From: Brassica napus
Taxonomy: Eukaryota > Streptophyta > Magnoliopsida > Brassicales > Brassicaceae
Length of the DNA: 64,000 bases
Direction: 5' to 3'
NCBI RefSeq assembly: GCF_020379485.1
Contig: NC_063450.1
Coordinates: 24,714,137-24,778,136 of the forward strand
In this document: positions 36,141 through 48,510 of the stretch, piece by piece
Numbering within the stretch: the first letter of the stretch is position 1
Layout of the letters: every line of letters begins with the position of its first letter
The notes under the pieces: generated by a model
What the model was told of the DNA's origin: nothing
Databases searched by the model: none
The model's input: only the letters and a program-made list of their open reading frames with translations
Program-made: the position numbers and the translations under genes

Positions 36141-36166
36141 CTAGGGTTTGGCCCGCCCTACGGACG
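36141..36166 (-). mobile_element. Helitron 3' terminus (minus strand)
   Basis: CTAG at 36141-36144 preceded by A, with a hairpin (cccgccctacggacggg) just inside at about 36151-36167: a minus-strand Helitron end. The element would run rightward through about 36.2-37.2 kb, but I found no matching TC start. It may be truncated by the next Helitron. The rest of 36170-37226 shows no gene. Confidence 0.5.
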
Positions 36167-37226
36167 GGTTAGTAACTGAAAAATTACATAATATATTATC
36201 AATTTTATTGAGTATTTCAAAATTATTAGTTTACTTTAATTTGAATGCGATCTCTATTTTTAATATGTAGGATTTGTTATTCTTATTAGAGGTAAAACTT
36301 ACAATTATAATACAAAACATTACAATTATACATGTATTTCAAATTCATAAAATTACAACTATACATTTTTATATATTATCTATTTTGAGAAACGGTAATA
36401 TTTTGTTGAAATGATATTTTTTGTATCTATATTATGTTTTTTCCAACGTATCTTTTGATTTTTTTGTTGAAATCTTGAAATACTGATAAATACTTACATA
36501 CTATAATTAACTTTATTGTTATTTTCAGAGAATCTAACGTTCTTGGTTATTTGCAAAGCAAATACTGGTGTGAAAAAATAGGGTATACATATCAGAAAAG
36601 CTGTTGTATATTTATATATTGTTTGCTTTTCTACTTAAAACCATAAAATAAAAGGTGAAATTCATTTAAATATCCTCTCTTGACTTTTGTGGTTATAGGA
36701 TATGTTGAGAGAAGTGCAAATACACCTCATAGCTTTTAGTATGTCATTCACAACCTTCCAATCTTACCATATGATTCAAGTGTAGGTGAAGATAATTTAG
36801 GCACTACATAACACACATATGTAAATATATTGGTATTGTGTAGTTACTACGTATTTTATATTTAATAAGTCTGAATGTTTCATCCTTGGCCTTATTTCTT
36901 CGTGATATTGTGATACATAATAAATAGTTTTATCTCTTCTGTGATAAAAACCATCGAAGAATGCACAAAAGATGTCATCTTAAAGCTATTTGACTCAAAC
37001 TTTGAGTTAGTTTTCAACAGGCTCAATCAAATATTTTCCATGAACTCTTTATATGTTTTTAAATTCAATTTATAATATTTTTCTCGATTTTTTTTTCAAT
37101 TTCAAATCTGTATTAATTAACCCTAGGTGTATAGGTGTATATTTTTAAGGATACATATCGGTGTATTAATAAGAAATTTTATAACCAATAATTTTAGCTT
37201 GGCTGATTTAACGAATAATCAAATAA

Positions 37227-39607
37227 CTAGGATAAGACTTGCGCCTTGCGCATGGTGAGTTTATTTGTATATATTATCGATAGTTTTTTTTATATATGTG
37301 ATCATTTTATTTATATATATAAAATATTTTTTGTTGTTATTATATAATTTCTTTCCGATGGATCGGATCAATTTTTATTAAAAATAATGGAACAAAACTA
37401 TAATTAATACATCATGGGTTGATCGGATTGGACATTAAACAAATTATGACATAAAAACCTTATTTTTTCCATCGAACACATTCTTGAAAAAAGTGAACAG
37501 TATTGTTTTCACAGTTGAATTATTTTGACTTTTATCTTCCATATGGTTTTGAAAGCTTTCAAATCAACCATCGAATTGATACATGTCATTTTAATGTTTT
37601 TAGTCGTATACTTAAGGAAAACTTACATTTTTGTAATTTAAAGTCGTTTTAAAAAATTCAAAATATAACATTGAAGAAAAATCTAACATATAAGAAAAAT
37701 CTAACATATAAGGTGTCCTCATTTTTGTATTTTAAAGTCATTTTTTTTAAAAAAAATAACATATAAGATTTCCTCATTTTTGTAATTTAAAGTCATTTTA
37801 AAAAATTCAAAATATTACATATAAGAAAAAATCTAATTTTTTATTATATGGTTAATGTGATTGTTTATTTTTTAATAATATAAAATTAAACAAAATGAAG
37901 GAGTATGCAAAAATTGTTATCAAATCTTTATTATTCATAATCATTAATTGTCATATATATGTAAATCATATTAGGTAATTTCGTAACTTTTATTTAGGGA
38001 ACAAATACACACTTCTTATATTTTAGGTTAATATAATGTTCTCTAGTGGACATTAAACAAATTATGACATAAAAACCTTATTTTTTCCTCGAACACAATT
38101 TTGAAAAAGTGAATAGTATTGTTTTCACAGTTGAATTATTTTGACTTTTAACTTACATATGGTGTTGAAAGCTTTCAAATCAACCATCGAACTGATACAT
38201 GCCATTTTAATGTTTTTAGTCGTATACTTAAGGAAAACTTACATTTTTGTAATTTAAAGTTGTTTTAGAAAATTCAAAATATAACATATAAGAAAAAATC
38301 TAACATATAAGGTGTCCTCATTTTTGTATTTTAAAGTCGTTTTTTTTAAAAAATAACATATAAGATTTCCTCATTTTTGTAATTTAAAGTCATTTAAAAA
38401 AAATTCAAAATATAACATATAAGAAAAAATCTAATTTTTTATTATATGGTTAATGTGATTGTTTATTTTTTTAATAATATAAAATTAAAAAAAATGAAGA
38501 AGGATGCAAAAATTGTTATCAAATCTTTATTATTCATAATCATTAATTGTCATATATATATGTAAATCATATTAGGTAATTCTGTAGCTTTTATTTAAGG
38601 AAAGAATACACACTTCTTATATTTTAGGTTAATATAATGTTCTCTAGTTGACATTAAACAAAATATGACATAAAAATCTTATTTTTTCCAGCGAACACAT
38701 TCTTGAAAAAAGTGAACAGTATTGTTTTCACAGTTGAATTATTTTGACTTTTATCTTCTATATGGTTTTGAAAGCTTTCAAATCAACCATCGAATTGATA
38801 CATGTCATTTTAATGTTTTTAGTCGTATACTTAAGGAAAACTTACATTTTTGTAATTTAAAGTTGTTTTAAAAAAATTTAAAAGATAACATATAAGAAAA
38901 TTCTAACATATAAGAAAAATATAACATAAAAGGTGTCCTCATTTTTGTATTTTAAAGTCGTTTTAAAAAAATATATAACATATAAAGGTTTCCTCATTTT
39001 TGTAATTTAAAGTCATTTTAAAAAATTCAAAATATAACATATAAGAAAATTCTAACATATAAGAAAAATATAACATATAAGGTGTCCTCATTTTTGTATT
39101 TTAAAGTCATTTAAAATAAATATATAACATATAAAGGTTTCCTCATTTTTGTAATTTAAAGTCATTTTAAGAAATTCAAAATATAACATGTAAGAAAAAA
39201 ATCTAATTTTTTTACTATATGGTTAATGTGATTGTTTAAGTTTTTTCAATAATATAAATTTAAACAAAAATGAAGAAGGATGCAAAAATTGTTATCAAAT
39301 CTTTATTATTCATAATCATTAATTTCCGTATATATGTAAATCATATTAGATAATTCCGTAGCTTTTATTTAAGGAAAGAATACACACTGCATATATTTTA
39401 GGTTAATATAATGTTCTCTAGTGTTATATAATTATGGAATAATGTGACACCATTAGATTAAACTATACTTTATATTAGATGCTCTAGAATTCTTTGAAAT
39501 GGAATTTAGAAGGCATTTAGAGTGCCACCTAGGATTTGAGGTTTTTTTAATTAATACAAAATTAAGGTTCTAATTTTTCAAATGCTTCTCAATTAATATA
39601 TAGGAGA
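37227..39607 (-). mobile_element. Helitron, 2.38 kb, with three long tandem repeats
   Basis: Minus-strand start A|TCTCCTATATATTAATTGAG at 39607 and end CTAG|T at 37227-37230 with an inner hairpin (gcgcaaggcgc, about 37240-37250). Insertion is between A (37226) and T (39608). No helicase coding. Most of the interior is the tandem array described separately. Confidence 0.8.
37431..39421 (-). repeat. About 600-bp unit repeated three times
   Basis: Units start at 37431, 38049 and 38650 (gacattaaac) and each ends near ataatgttctctag. Spacings are 618 and 601; the third is about 770 because an inner block (acatataagaaaa to tttcctcatttttgt) is itself repeated. Units are highly similar, so amplification is younger than most DNA around it. 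Confidence 0.9.
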
Positions 39608-39821
39608 TGTTATTGTACCCTGGTATTTATATTTGATGTGGTTTGTATATAGTTGCCAATATATCACCATGTCTTATTTATAATTTTATGTTTTGTTATT
39701 TGAGTTGGTAACATCATCAAAGTCTACATACTTTCGTGCCAGCCAACGGATTATAATTGTCTATACAACAATTACAACATACCGGGATTGATTGGAATGA
39801 ATTTTAACTTTATATATTTTA

Positions 39822-40113
39822 GCCCTGTTCGTTTCATAATCGCCGGATCCAGCGGCTGCGGCAGAAAAACGTACTGTGGCGGAGACAAAAATCAGTGTCA
39901 AAGGCCAAAGTTGACGCTAATAGATTGCCGGAGAGAGCAGAAACTTAAACGCCAATGCCGCTGATTTATTCAGCGTCCGTTTTATTCGTTGTTTGTTGCC
40001 GCAGCGACTGAAAGTTCAGTTAACGGTGCTTTACTGGTGCTCTGTGTTGCCACTTTTAAAGGTTTAATTTTCTGATGCTACGTTTGACGCTGCGTTGATG
40101 AAACGAACGGGGC
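39822..40113. mobile_element. MITE, PIF/Harbinger-like
   Basis: Inverted ends gccctgttcgtttcat and atgaaacgaacggggc (one mismatch in 16) enclose 292 bp. Flanking trinucleotides are tta and tga, close to the TWA target duplication of PIF/Harbinger. The interior is GC-richer than its surroundings (gccggatccagcggctgcgg) and non-coding. Confidence 0.65.
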
Positions 40114-40834
40114 TGAAAGTTATACATTTTTTTCTAAGCTATACATTTTTTTCTGCTGAATCTTGGTTATAGTTTTAAAAATCTTTGTAAAGCATGATTG
40201 GAAGAAATTTATTTTTATTTTTGCTAAGAAGATATTTTGAAATTAGCTGTGAAAATATTTTACATCATATCCCTTCTAAAGAATTTGCCAGTCATCACCA
40301 TCGTTAGTCATATCACAAAGTAGTAATAATAATACTCCAAGCAACGTATAAACTTTTAGAGGAAGTTGAAGAAAGCTCGAGTCATTGTTTCAACAGCAAC
40401 CATAGGTTCACAATTTAAGCTAAAAAACAAAGGTTCATATCTACCTTAGATGGACTTCAAGATAAGGAAGCAAAGATAGTTAGGTCCGAATCCTCGCCAA
40501 GTGATTGGTTTAGGAAACTAACAAATCGTAAATGTAAAATATGGTATTTATTTTTAGTGTAGACACGTTGTGAAGAATTTATTTTACTTCCTCATAAATT
40601 AGAACAACCAAGTGTTAAGAGAAGAGAGGATAGGTGGAGAGACAGGAAGAACTTAAAAGAAGGTTAGTTGCAGTCTTACGATAATCTCTTGGCGCCTCAA
40701 ATCGTTATGCTTCAACTAACATTAAGTAATAAGGTTATGCCACATCACCATACGTCTGCAATCTGGGGGCATGTGTTATTCAGACAGCTAGAAGAATATG
40801 AGATAATGGAGTAGCTTGTTTTAACTCTAGACAG
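40114..40834. other. Intergenic between the MITE and the unidentified remnant
   Basis: No gene recognised. A short duplicated phrase (tatacatttttttct at about 40121 and 40141) is visible; otherwise AT-rich. Confidence 0.5.
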
Positions 40835-41930
40835 AGGAATTGGTCTCATGGCCACATACTTTGCCATCATATTCCTGTTGAAGAAGAACCTCTGTTGCGA
40901 TATATGCAGGAGCACCAACAGTTATTTGATAGAGAATGGTGTGCCCAGTAAACTGTAAATAACACACGCAGGAAAAAAAAACTTCGAGGTGAGTTTGATT
41001 GTTTTTCTCTATTTGTACATTGGTAAAAGAGGCATGTTGTCTCTAAAAGTGTTACTTCTTCCTAAATATTTTAGCGGAAACACAATATGTTTATTTGTTT
41101 GATATTCCACATATTTGGGATAACTCTGTTTCATATTAAATTCAAATTAATTTACTGTTAGTCAGTTAATTATGGATCAATTGGCTAACCTTACCTGGTA
41201 TACGCGAAGCTGAGCTGATTGCCACCACGAAGGTATTCCTCCAACATCTGAGGATGATACTCCAGTATTTGTGTTTTCCCAGATAACTAGCCCATTAGCA
41301 TCATCTAGAGGAGAGTTTGAATCTAAAGAAGAGATATAAGAGGATCAAAACCTCTCTGATGGTTCCCCCTGTGAACTTTACAGGCGGCTAAAGTATTGAT
41401 CAGCCGGTTCCTGCAAATATTGACCAAAAAAATTAAAAAAATGAGCATAGAATAACACAAAGAAGAACAATACAACACCTTACCCAAATCAGAACTAAAA
41501 CATTATTAACATTAGTGGTTCATTCTATATGAAGCATTCATAAAGTGTTTAACTAATCGTAAGATACACTGAGAATTTGGAAAAAACTCGGAAACAGAGA
41601 AAAAAAACCTCATGTGATTCTAGAGTTGCGGCGGCAAGGGGTAGCAATTCTTGGAAAAATCAGTCAGCAGAGGAGGCCGATTAAGTTCCATCTCTACAGG
41701 AATCATTGGTTGACTCTGCAACGACACCAAACATACAAAAATCTCCATAAGAAGTGAGAGCAGAAGAATTTTCAATGAAGAAGTGAGAGATGTAAGATCC
41801 GTTCCAGAAATGGTAAGAGAGCTGAAGTGAGAGTTGGAGACGATTGATCGGCGAGAAAAGAGATGGATCGCAGAGGAAGCCTTCCGGTTTCGAGCGCGAA
41901 GATCTCCATTGGTCTGATGCATCGCAAGTC
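40835..41930 (-). pseudogene. Unidentified gene remnant, at least two spliced exons
   Basis: Minus strand. One exon ends at a good donor near 41195 (reading SSSDVGGIPSWWQSAQLRVY), and the next starts at an acceptor near 40955 (FTGHTILYQITVGAPAYIAT, then EVLLQQEYDG) and reaches a stop near 40835. The two join in frame. Upstream, EPADQYFSRL plus a frame break precedes the first exon, and 41620-41922 is an open frame starting at an ATG with an acceptor inside. The residues look like real protein, but I cannot name the family. At least two disruptions in the 41200-41420 part suggest a relic. Confidence 0.5.
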
Positions 41931-42189
41931 TCTCGATCTCTCAATAGTTCACGAATCGATCTAGCAATTAGGGTTTGGAGAAAATGAGAAAGGGCAAGGT
42001 CGAATCTTTCAACTTTCAGATCGTAACGGAAACTAAGAAGAGGAAGAGCAAACGGAATTGGGCTTCCTGGTCCATTCACATCAATATGCAGGCTCATAAA
42101 AAAAAAGGAAAGCCCAACATTACCCAAAGCTGTGCTGACGTGTCCGAATACAAATTTTCTATTGGACGATTTTCCTATCCTACGTAGAT

Positions 42190-42774
42190 AGCCTAACTAA
42201 AGTTCATATTCCCCTTTTATTACTTGTTTGATATATATATATTTTTTTTTCCTTTTCTAGAATCTATAATGTTTCATTTTAGATATAAAAATAGAAAACA
42301 TTACTAAGAAAAGTTGACAAGCCCTACTAAAGGCCATAAGAGCATCCCAAAAATATTCTATATTTTAAAGCTTATAAAGTTCTATATTTAAAGTTTCAAA
42401 GTGTTTTTCTCCAAAAAAAAAAATTCAAACCTAACTTCAAAATAATTTTTATTTTATAGTCTTTACATTTTTCATAATTAATATAAATCCATAAAAAAAT
42501 TATAAATAACTATCACATATATAAAATATTACAGCAATATTAATTATTAAAATCTTACTAAAATATAAAATTATAAATAGAAATAAATAATTAAATATTA
42601 GACTACAAGCAAAATACCACATTATTCCATAAACTTATTTCTGTAATGCTCCATTTTCGATTATACAAATTTGTTTGGACAATATTTTGGAGATTTTGTA
42701 GGCTTCAGAGCAAATTTACAAGACTATTAATGTTGTTGTAATATTTAAATTTGTGTAATATTTATGTCTTCATA
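42190..42774. other. AT-rich intergenic
   Basis: Nothing coding. It separates the unidentified remnant's 5' side from the Helitron at 42775. Confidence 0.6.
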
Positions 42775-44648
42775 TCTTTATATATAAAATAGACTTTTTC
42801 CCTTCTTCCGACAAGTGGCAGGGGGGTTTGCTGCCACGTGTCATCTTTTTGTCTTTTTACATTTTAGATCCTTCTTCTTTTAGATTATTGCAATTTGATT
42901 CACTATTTTCTAATTATACATTATCTAATCCTTCTCACACTAACCATCATCATTTGAATTTTGCTAATATATTTTAATCTATTTTATTGTTCAAAAAATT
43001 GCAAAACAAATAAAGAAATAAATAAAAAATATAAATGTACTTTAAATATTTAATTTATTCGCAGCTAAAAATAACATAAACTTTCGTTATTTTATTATTT
43101 TTTACTATTTTCTATCATTTCATTTACAACTATCTATTTATCTTAATATTAACCAAACTAAAGCAGAACACATAATTTAAACATAAAACCACCATAATCC
43201 CAGAGAAAAAAAAAGCCAAAGAAACACTAACTCAATAAAGGTCCAGAGCTCAAAGGCGATCAAGAACGAAAACTAACTTACCCTACTTTATCATAGAGTA
43301 TCTTGGCCAGAACAATCAAAAGTAGGTAAAATGTAGAAATATAATCTTCTGATAAAGCAATCCCTCGAACACAAATGAGCGTGATCAAGGACCAATGCAA
43401 AGAACCAAGAAAGCGGATTAGAGTAAGAATAATCAACAGAAGGCCAAAATCACCACGAAGCAGGAAGAGACATACATAACAAACGATAAGCACAACCACC
43501 AGCTAAGAGGTAAGAAGCATCTCACAAACTAAACAAGCAAAAACAAGACGCCTATGCCGGGGAAGAACCACAAAATTCTGGATAGAAGAGACCAAAGCTC
43601 CAAGAGTCTAATATCACACATTTATACTAAGGGAAGAAGAGAACAACATGAGTGAGGGAGAAATGAAGCCAACCCCCGAGAAACATGAGTCCAGACTTGA
43701 GACCAGAAACAATCTTCCAAATCTACAGAGCATACTCGGAGGAGAACACTATCCAAACCTAGAGTGGCAAACATGGCGAAAAAGAGAGAGAGTCACAGAG
43801 ACGCAAGCAGGGTTGAAAGCTGCAACGAGATGAAAGAACATAGCTGGAAGGGTAGACAAAACGAAATCATCAAATCGTGGAGCCGTCCTCGAGCTATAGA
43901 AGTCAGATCACCAAAAACCATATCTTGAAAACCAAGACGAGAGGGGAGTAACAATGGTAAGCCAACGACGAGGAAAACAACTTCAAAGACGACTAAACTC
44001 TGACCCAACCCAAAGAGATGCAGTTCCTAACATCAGCTAAAATCTAAGGAAGAAGAGGAGCATCCAATATTGCATGGAGTAGCCTAAAATGATGCGAGAA
44101 ACAACCGCACAACTGGGAACTCCTAAACCCGATCTACAATAAATACCAGAAATCTCAAGGTGAAGAAGGCGATAAAGAACGAGAGCATGAGGTGAGTCTT
44201 TTTTGGTGATGATGAGAAACACCGCATACCAGAAACGTAAAGAAAATATATAGATGTTGAAGGCTCAATGTAAAAATATGGAAAAAAACGAAAACATCTT
44301 GAAAGTTATAATGTTCAAAAATATAAAAAAAATTAAAAGAAAATTTTGACGCTGAAACCGTAAATCTTAGAATCAACAAATGCATAAATGCAAAGTTATT
44401 GAAATTCAATATATTTTTATATTAGAGGCTCACTTCATTGCTAACAAATACTATATAGACAAAACACATTATTAAAACAACAAAGACAAAATATATTAAC
44501 ATATCACTAGTACTACTACATAACACAATAAAAACACCAAATAACATTCTTAACAAATAAAAGTGATCACATAATTACATTATCCAAACAATCATACTTT
44601 TAACAACAATAAAACAATATTCCGCGCGAAGCGCGGACACCCCCCTAG
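42775..44648 (+). mobile_element. Non-autonomous Helitron, 1.87 kb
   Basis: Starts A|TCTTTATATATAAAATAG at 42775 and ends with the hairpin tccgcgcgaagcgcgga (44621-44637) and CTAG|T at 44645-44649. The A/T insertion site is intact. The middle (about 43200-44200) is markedly less AT-rich than the ends and has several short frames on both strands, none with a recognisable domain. It could be captured host DNA. No Rep/helicase. Confidence 0.8.
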
Positions 44649-44990
44649 TACCTTATAAAAAAAGTTTTTTTATTAAGTTTCTTTTGTTCTTGTTGTCTAA
44701 TTCTAGTTTTAAAATAATATAAATACTATTTTAAACTTTGATTTAATTGTATGTGTAAAACTTGAAATTATAAAACAAATCTGAAATATTTTTGAGATAT
44801 AAAAAATTTAAGGATTAAAATGTTACAAAAAAATATTTAAGAATCATAATTGTGATATGTAATTAAATATAAGGACTAAAATGCAACTAAAAAGATGATA
44901 TAATTCCCTCCAACTTATGTATATAACTAACTATAGGTCACCAATTGCCAGAATCTTAAAAAGAAAAAAAAGAAGAAACCAATCTGAGGT

Positions 44991-46250
44991 AAGTCTGCCG
45001 GTGGATTTTGACAGGGCGCAGAGGGATTACTGGTGTCAAGTCCGTCAATCTGAGGTAAGTCTTCCATCCTCTTATCTTATTGTTTACAGAATTTAAATTA
45101 TACTATGTGATGATGAATTTGTTCCTTTGTCACACAAATTTAACGCTTACAAGATCTTAGCCTTTCTTAAATTAATCGACTGCTTCTTCTAGATTGTTTT
45201 GTTTATTTTGATTATTTTGTTAATAGGCCTTCGATATAGGGAATGCTTCAATACCATCAAATATGTGTGGAATGATCACTGGACTGTTTCCCATCGATTG
45301 TATACGTGAGAGGGGTTATCCGTATCATGTCTTGGTCAACCTTTATGCTAAGGTGGGGCTTCATCGTTACAATATGTTGAAGGTAACTAAAAAATCTCTC
45401 TGTGCTTTATCAACATAATATTGTTCCCTTATACCACATTCACTCACTTTACTTTTCTCATCTGCTAGGGTACAAACTTCTAGCTTCATTCCCTAGTGAA
45501 ATTCAACATGTTACAGAATCTTATGTCCTCTTTCTACATGACTTTGCTTGCACCCAGCTCTTGAACCATTGGAGACAACCTTCGAGGTGCAAGTTGATGA
45601 GCAAAACATAAACCATTTGGAGTTTACTTGCTTCATTGCTAGACTTAGAGATGAAAGTGACTTGTTTTGCACTATAGTTCATTTTTTACGGTTTTTGTTT
45701 TATTTGTATAAAATCTCACATCTCTTTTATGATTAGTAATGCTGTTGCATAGTGATCACCAAGAAACCCTTGATACCACACTTTCATGGTGACGCAGTGG
45801 ATGATGGTTTCTTCAAAGGTGAATTGCCTGATTGGCCGTCAGATGATGCTTTGAATGATGGAAAACGGTTTTACTCGGTAAGATTATTTGTAAAACACTA
45901 TTAACTTTTGTTTTCTCATATGATTAGTTAACCAAGTAGTGATATACTCTTCTTCTTTTCTTTTTTTTTGCTTTTGAAGGTGAAGAAATCAGAGTGGCAA
46001 GCCAATTATTGGATTTCTATGTATTTGGAACTTGTAATTTGTGCACATGATAGGATGATCTAGAGGGTAACTTTTACATATCAATTTACATATCATGACT
46101 GACACTAATGCTAATAATAACAACTAACATCAACAATGTTGTTGTTGTTGCTGCTACAGAGGGACGTTTATCCCAATTGGAGATTCTGGAAGTGGCCATA
46201 GAAACTGGTGTCGAAAATGTGGAGCCACCGAATGAGAGGCTCAAGGCCAA
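44991..46250 (+). pseudogene. MS5/UPF0725 family copy D, truncated both ends
   Basis: Six exons in the same layout as copy A: about 44991-45054, 45227-45382, 45469-45656, 45753-45877, 45980-46066 and from 46160. Exon 1 lacks a start codon (the upstream DNA is unrelated, and a short ctgaggtaagtct is repeated at its start). Exon 2 is clean (NLYAKVGLHRYNM). Exon 3 has TAG in its fourth codon, exon 5 ends with TAG, and exon 6 has a one-base loss and diverges after ERLKAK at about 46250. It shares the split exon 3/4 and the good cag acceptor with copy A. Dead. Confidence 0.8.
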
Positions 46251-46565
46251 ATTACAAGGAATTACAAAAACCAACATCCATTTGGTTACTCCGTGTACAT
46301 ACAAACCACCAGAGAAACTTCAGAAAGATATTCTACACAAAAAGATGAAAACTTAAAATTCCTATACACAACCCCAATCTCAATATTTCCAAGTTATTTG
46401 TTGGTTTTGGTTACTCACACTGACACACTTCTTCAGAATCATTTATTGGTTATCAGATGATGCTCTCAAATGCCGCAGTGTATGTGAGGAGGATTCTTGT
46501 TGATACTCAGGCTTCGAGCTGCTTGACGCAGCAGCTAGTCCTCCTAATAGCTTCAATACGCAAAG

Positions 46566-46752
46566 ACATCATCTAAGAAGCTACTTAGCTTTGTTTGGTT
46601 TTCTTCCCACCGTGCAGGCAAAGATCTTTGGTTGCACTGGGAAGTCAGTCCGGATTTGTCATCGAGCTTAATATTCTTTCAAACATGTCCTCAGCTGATC
46701 TTTTATCTCCTACACACATCACCATGTCAGTTGTCTTAGTTTTTTTCCAGTC
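46566..46752 (+). repeat. Paralogous block X, copy 1
   Basis: Matches 60979-61154 in the same orientation (catctaagaag, gtgcaggcaaagatct, ttgcatcgagctta-type phrases). It marks the left end of the duplicated segment that continues as the TPS relics on both sides. It has an exon-like look (possible acceptor gtgcag) but no protein is recognised. Confidence 0.7.
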
Positions 46753-46921
46753 TCTATTAGAAACCTTAGCAGAGAGAAGCATTTTATGCTAAACTCTTGA
46801 GCATGTAATATACCTTATGGAGTAACCATGTTAAGCTGCTATTCCAAGATTTTCACATGTGGATAGCAATCACTCAAAGACTCTTAGCCTCCACCACTGA
46901 CGATAAACACAGTATTTTTAT

Positions 46922-47373
46922 TGAAGTTAAATTTTGGGTTATCCTTAATTATGGGCCAATAAACTCTTATTGAACTAAACCCAAAATTAAGCTCAAGTTC
47001 TAGAATCTTTCTAGAATTATCATCGCCTCCTCAAGAAGAAAAAAATCTAGATATTGTATTAGAAAAATCTAGAGAATAAGAAAAAAAAATCTAGGAAGTA
47101 AAGAGGTTATAGTAGAATAATCTAGATATTTGTAAGATAGTTTAGAAGGCTATAAATACCTCTTCATCCTTCCATTTATAATAACACAAGAATTTGAAAT
47201 AATAAGAAAATTTCTTAAAGAAAGAAACAGTGTTATACTCAAAGTTCTCCAAATCTTTTTGAGAGTTCTTTCATATTATTCTTCATACTTAGAAATTCTC
47301 TTGGTTCTTTCGGGTTCTCGGGTTTTACGGTCTTGGGCTAGTGTTAAGCACTATCAAGGGTGGTTTCTTTACA
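46922..47373 (+). repeat. 5' LTR of copia element 3
   Basis: Ends TTTACA immediately before the PBS. The left edge is inferred from TGAAGTTAAATTTTGGG. It contains a TATA box (ggctataaatacctc, about 47149-47163). With no 3' LTR to compare, the left edge could be off by tens of bases. Confidence 0.6.
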
Positions 47374-47445
47374 TGGTATCAGAGCCAAGCTAATCTTGTG
47401 CTCATCAAGATCGGGTTTTAAAGAGAGCTCAGATCTATTCTAAGT

Positions 47446-48510
47446 ATGGAATCAACGGGTCGTGTTGTTGGATTGGGAATGAAAATCTTAAACCAATCTA
47501 ACTACCGGTTATGGAAGTCATGCATGGAGTCATACCTGGTGAGTGAGGACTTATGGGATGTCGTCGGTGGTAACAACACAACACCACCAAGGGGAAATGC
47601 TGCAACCCCGGAAGCGACAAAGGAGTGGACACGGAAGAATGCCAAGGCGGAGTTTGCTTTGAAGAGGTCCATATCTTCAAGCATATTTGAGCATGTCTCA
47701 AGGTGTACTTCCGCTAGTTCCATTTGGCAAGCTTTAGATCAATTGTTCAACAAGAAGAATGAGGCTAAGCTACAATTATTAGAGAATGAGCTTGCGAATG
47801 CGAAGCAGGGGGAGTCTTTAATCTCGAAGTTTTTTATCAAGGTAAAGAACCTATGCTCTGAGATTAATACTCTAAATCCGGAGGAGTCAATTTCTGAAGT
47901 ACGGTTGAAGCGGTCTATCATTCGAGGTCTACGGCCTGAGTATACACCGTTTGTGACTTCGGTTCAAGGATGGGCTACACAGCCTTCCTTGGAAGAGTTT
48001 GAAAATTTGCTAGCTTCGCAAGAGTTATTAGTCATGCAAATGTCAGGAGTCAAAATTAATGATGACTCGGGAAGCGCCTTTGTAGCTCGGAGACAACAAA
48101 GCTTCAAGGCGAAAAACAAAGATGGAGGTTCAAGACACAATGATGGAAGTGAAAGATCTTCTATGGATAAGAAAAAGTTCAAGTGCTACCGGTGTGGAAA
48201 GCTTGGGCATTTCAAAAGGGATTGTCGAGTCAAGTTGAAGGAAACAAATATGGTTGAGTCAAAAAGTCATACGGAAGACGAAGAATGGGGGAAATGTTTC
48301 ACGGTGGAGGGTACACAGCCAGGTACACCCACAACTAAGAACTTAAGAAATGATTGGATTGTAGACTCGGGTTGTAGCCATCATATTACGGGAGATGAGA
48401 AGTTATTTTCTAGTCTTCAACGTCATGACGGGAAAGAAGCCATTATTACCGCTGATAATTCTAGTCTTCAACGTCATGACGGGAAAGAAGGAAGGGACTG
48501 TTGTCATTAA
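47446..48510 (+). pseudogene. copia element 3 gag and start of protease
   Basis: 354-codon frame. N-terminal copia gag (NYRLWKSCMESYL), UBN2-type capsid region, CCHC zinc knuckle CYRCGKLGHFKRDC at about residue 246, and the protease motif WIVDSGCSHH at about 303. A 31-bp direct duplication (48411-48441 and 48462-48492) inserts repeated SLQRHDGKE residues and throws the frame off, ending it at 48510. Pol continues in another frame. Confidence 0.85.

Noticed and set aside
41975..42187. 70-codon plus-strand frame opposite the unidentified remnant
   Set aside because: Lies antisense to the probable 5' part of that remnant and shows no domain.
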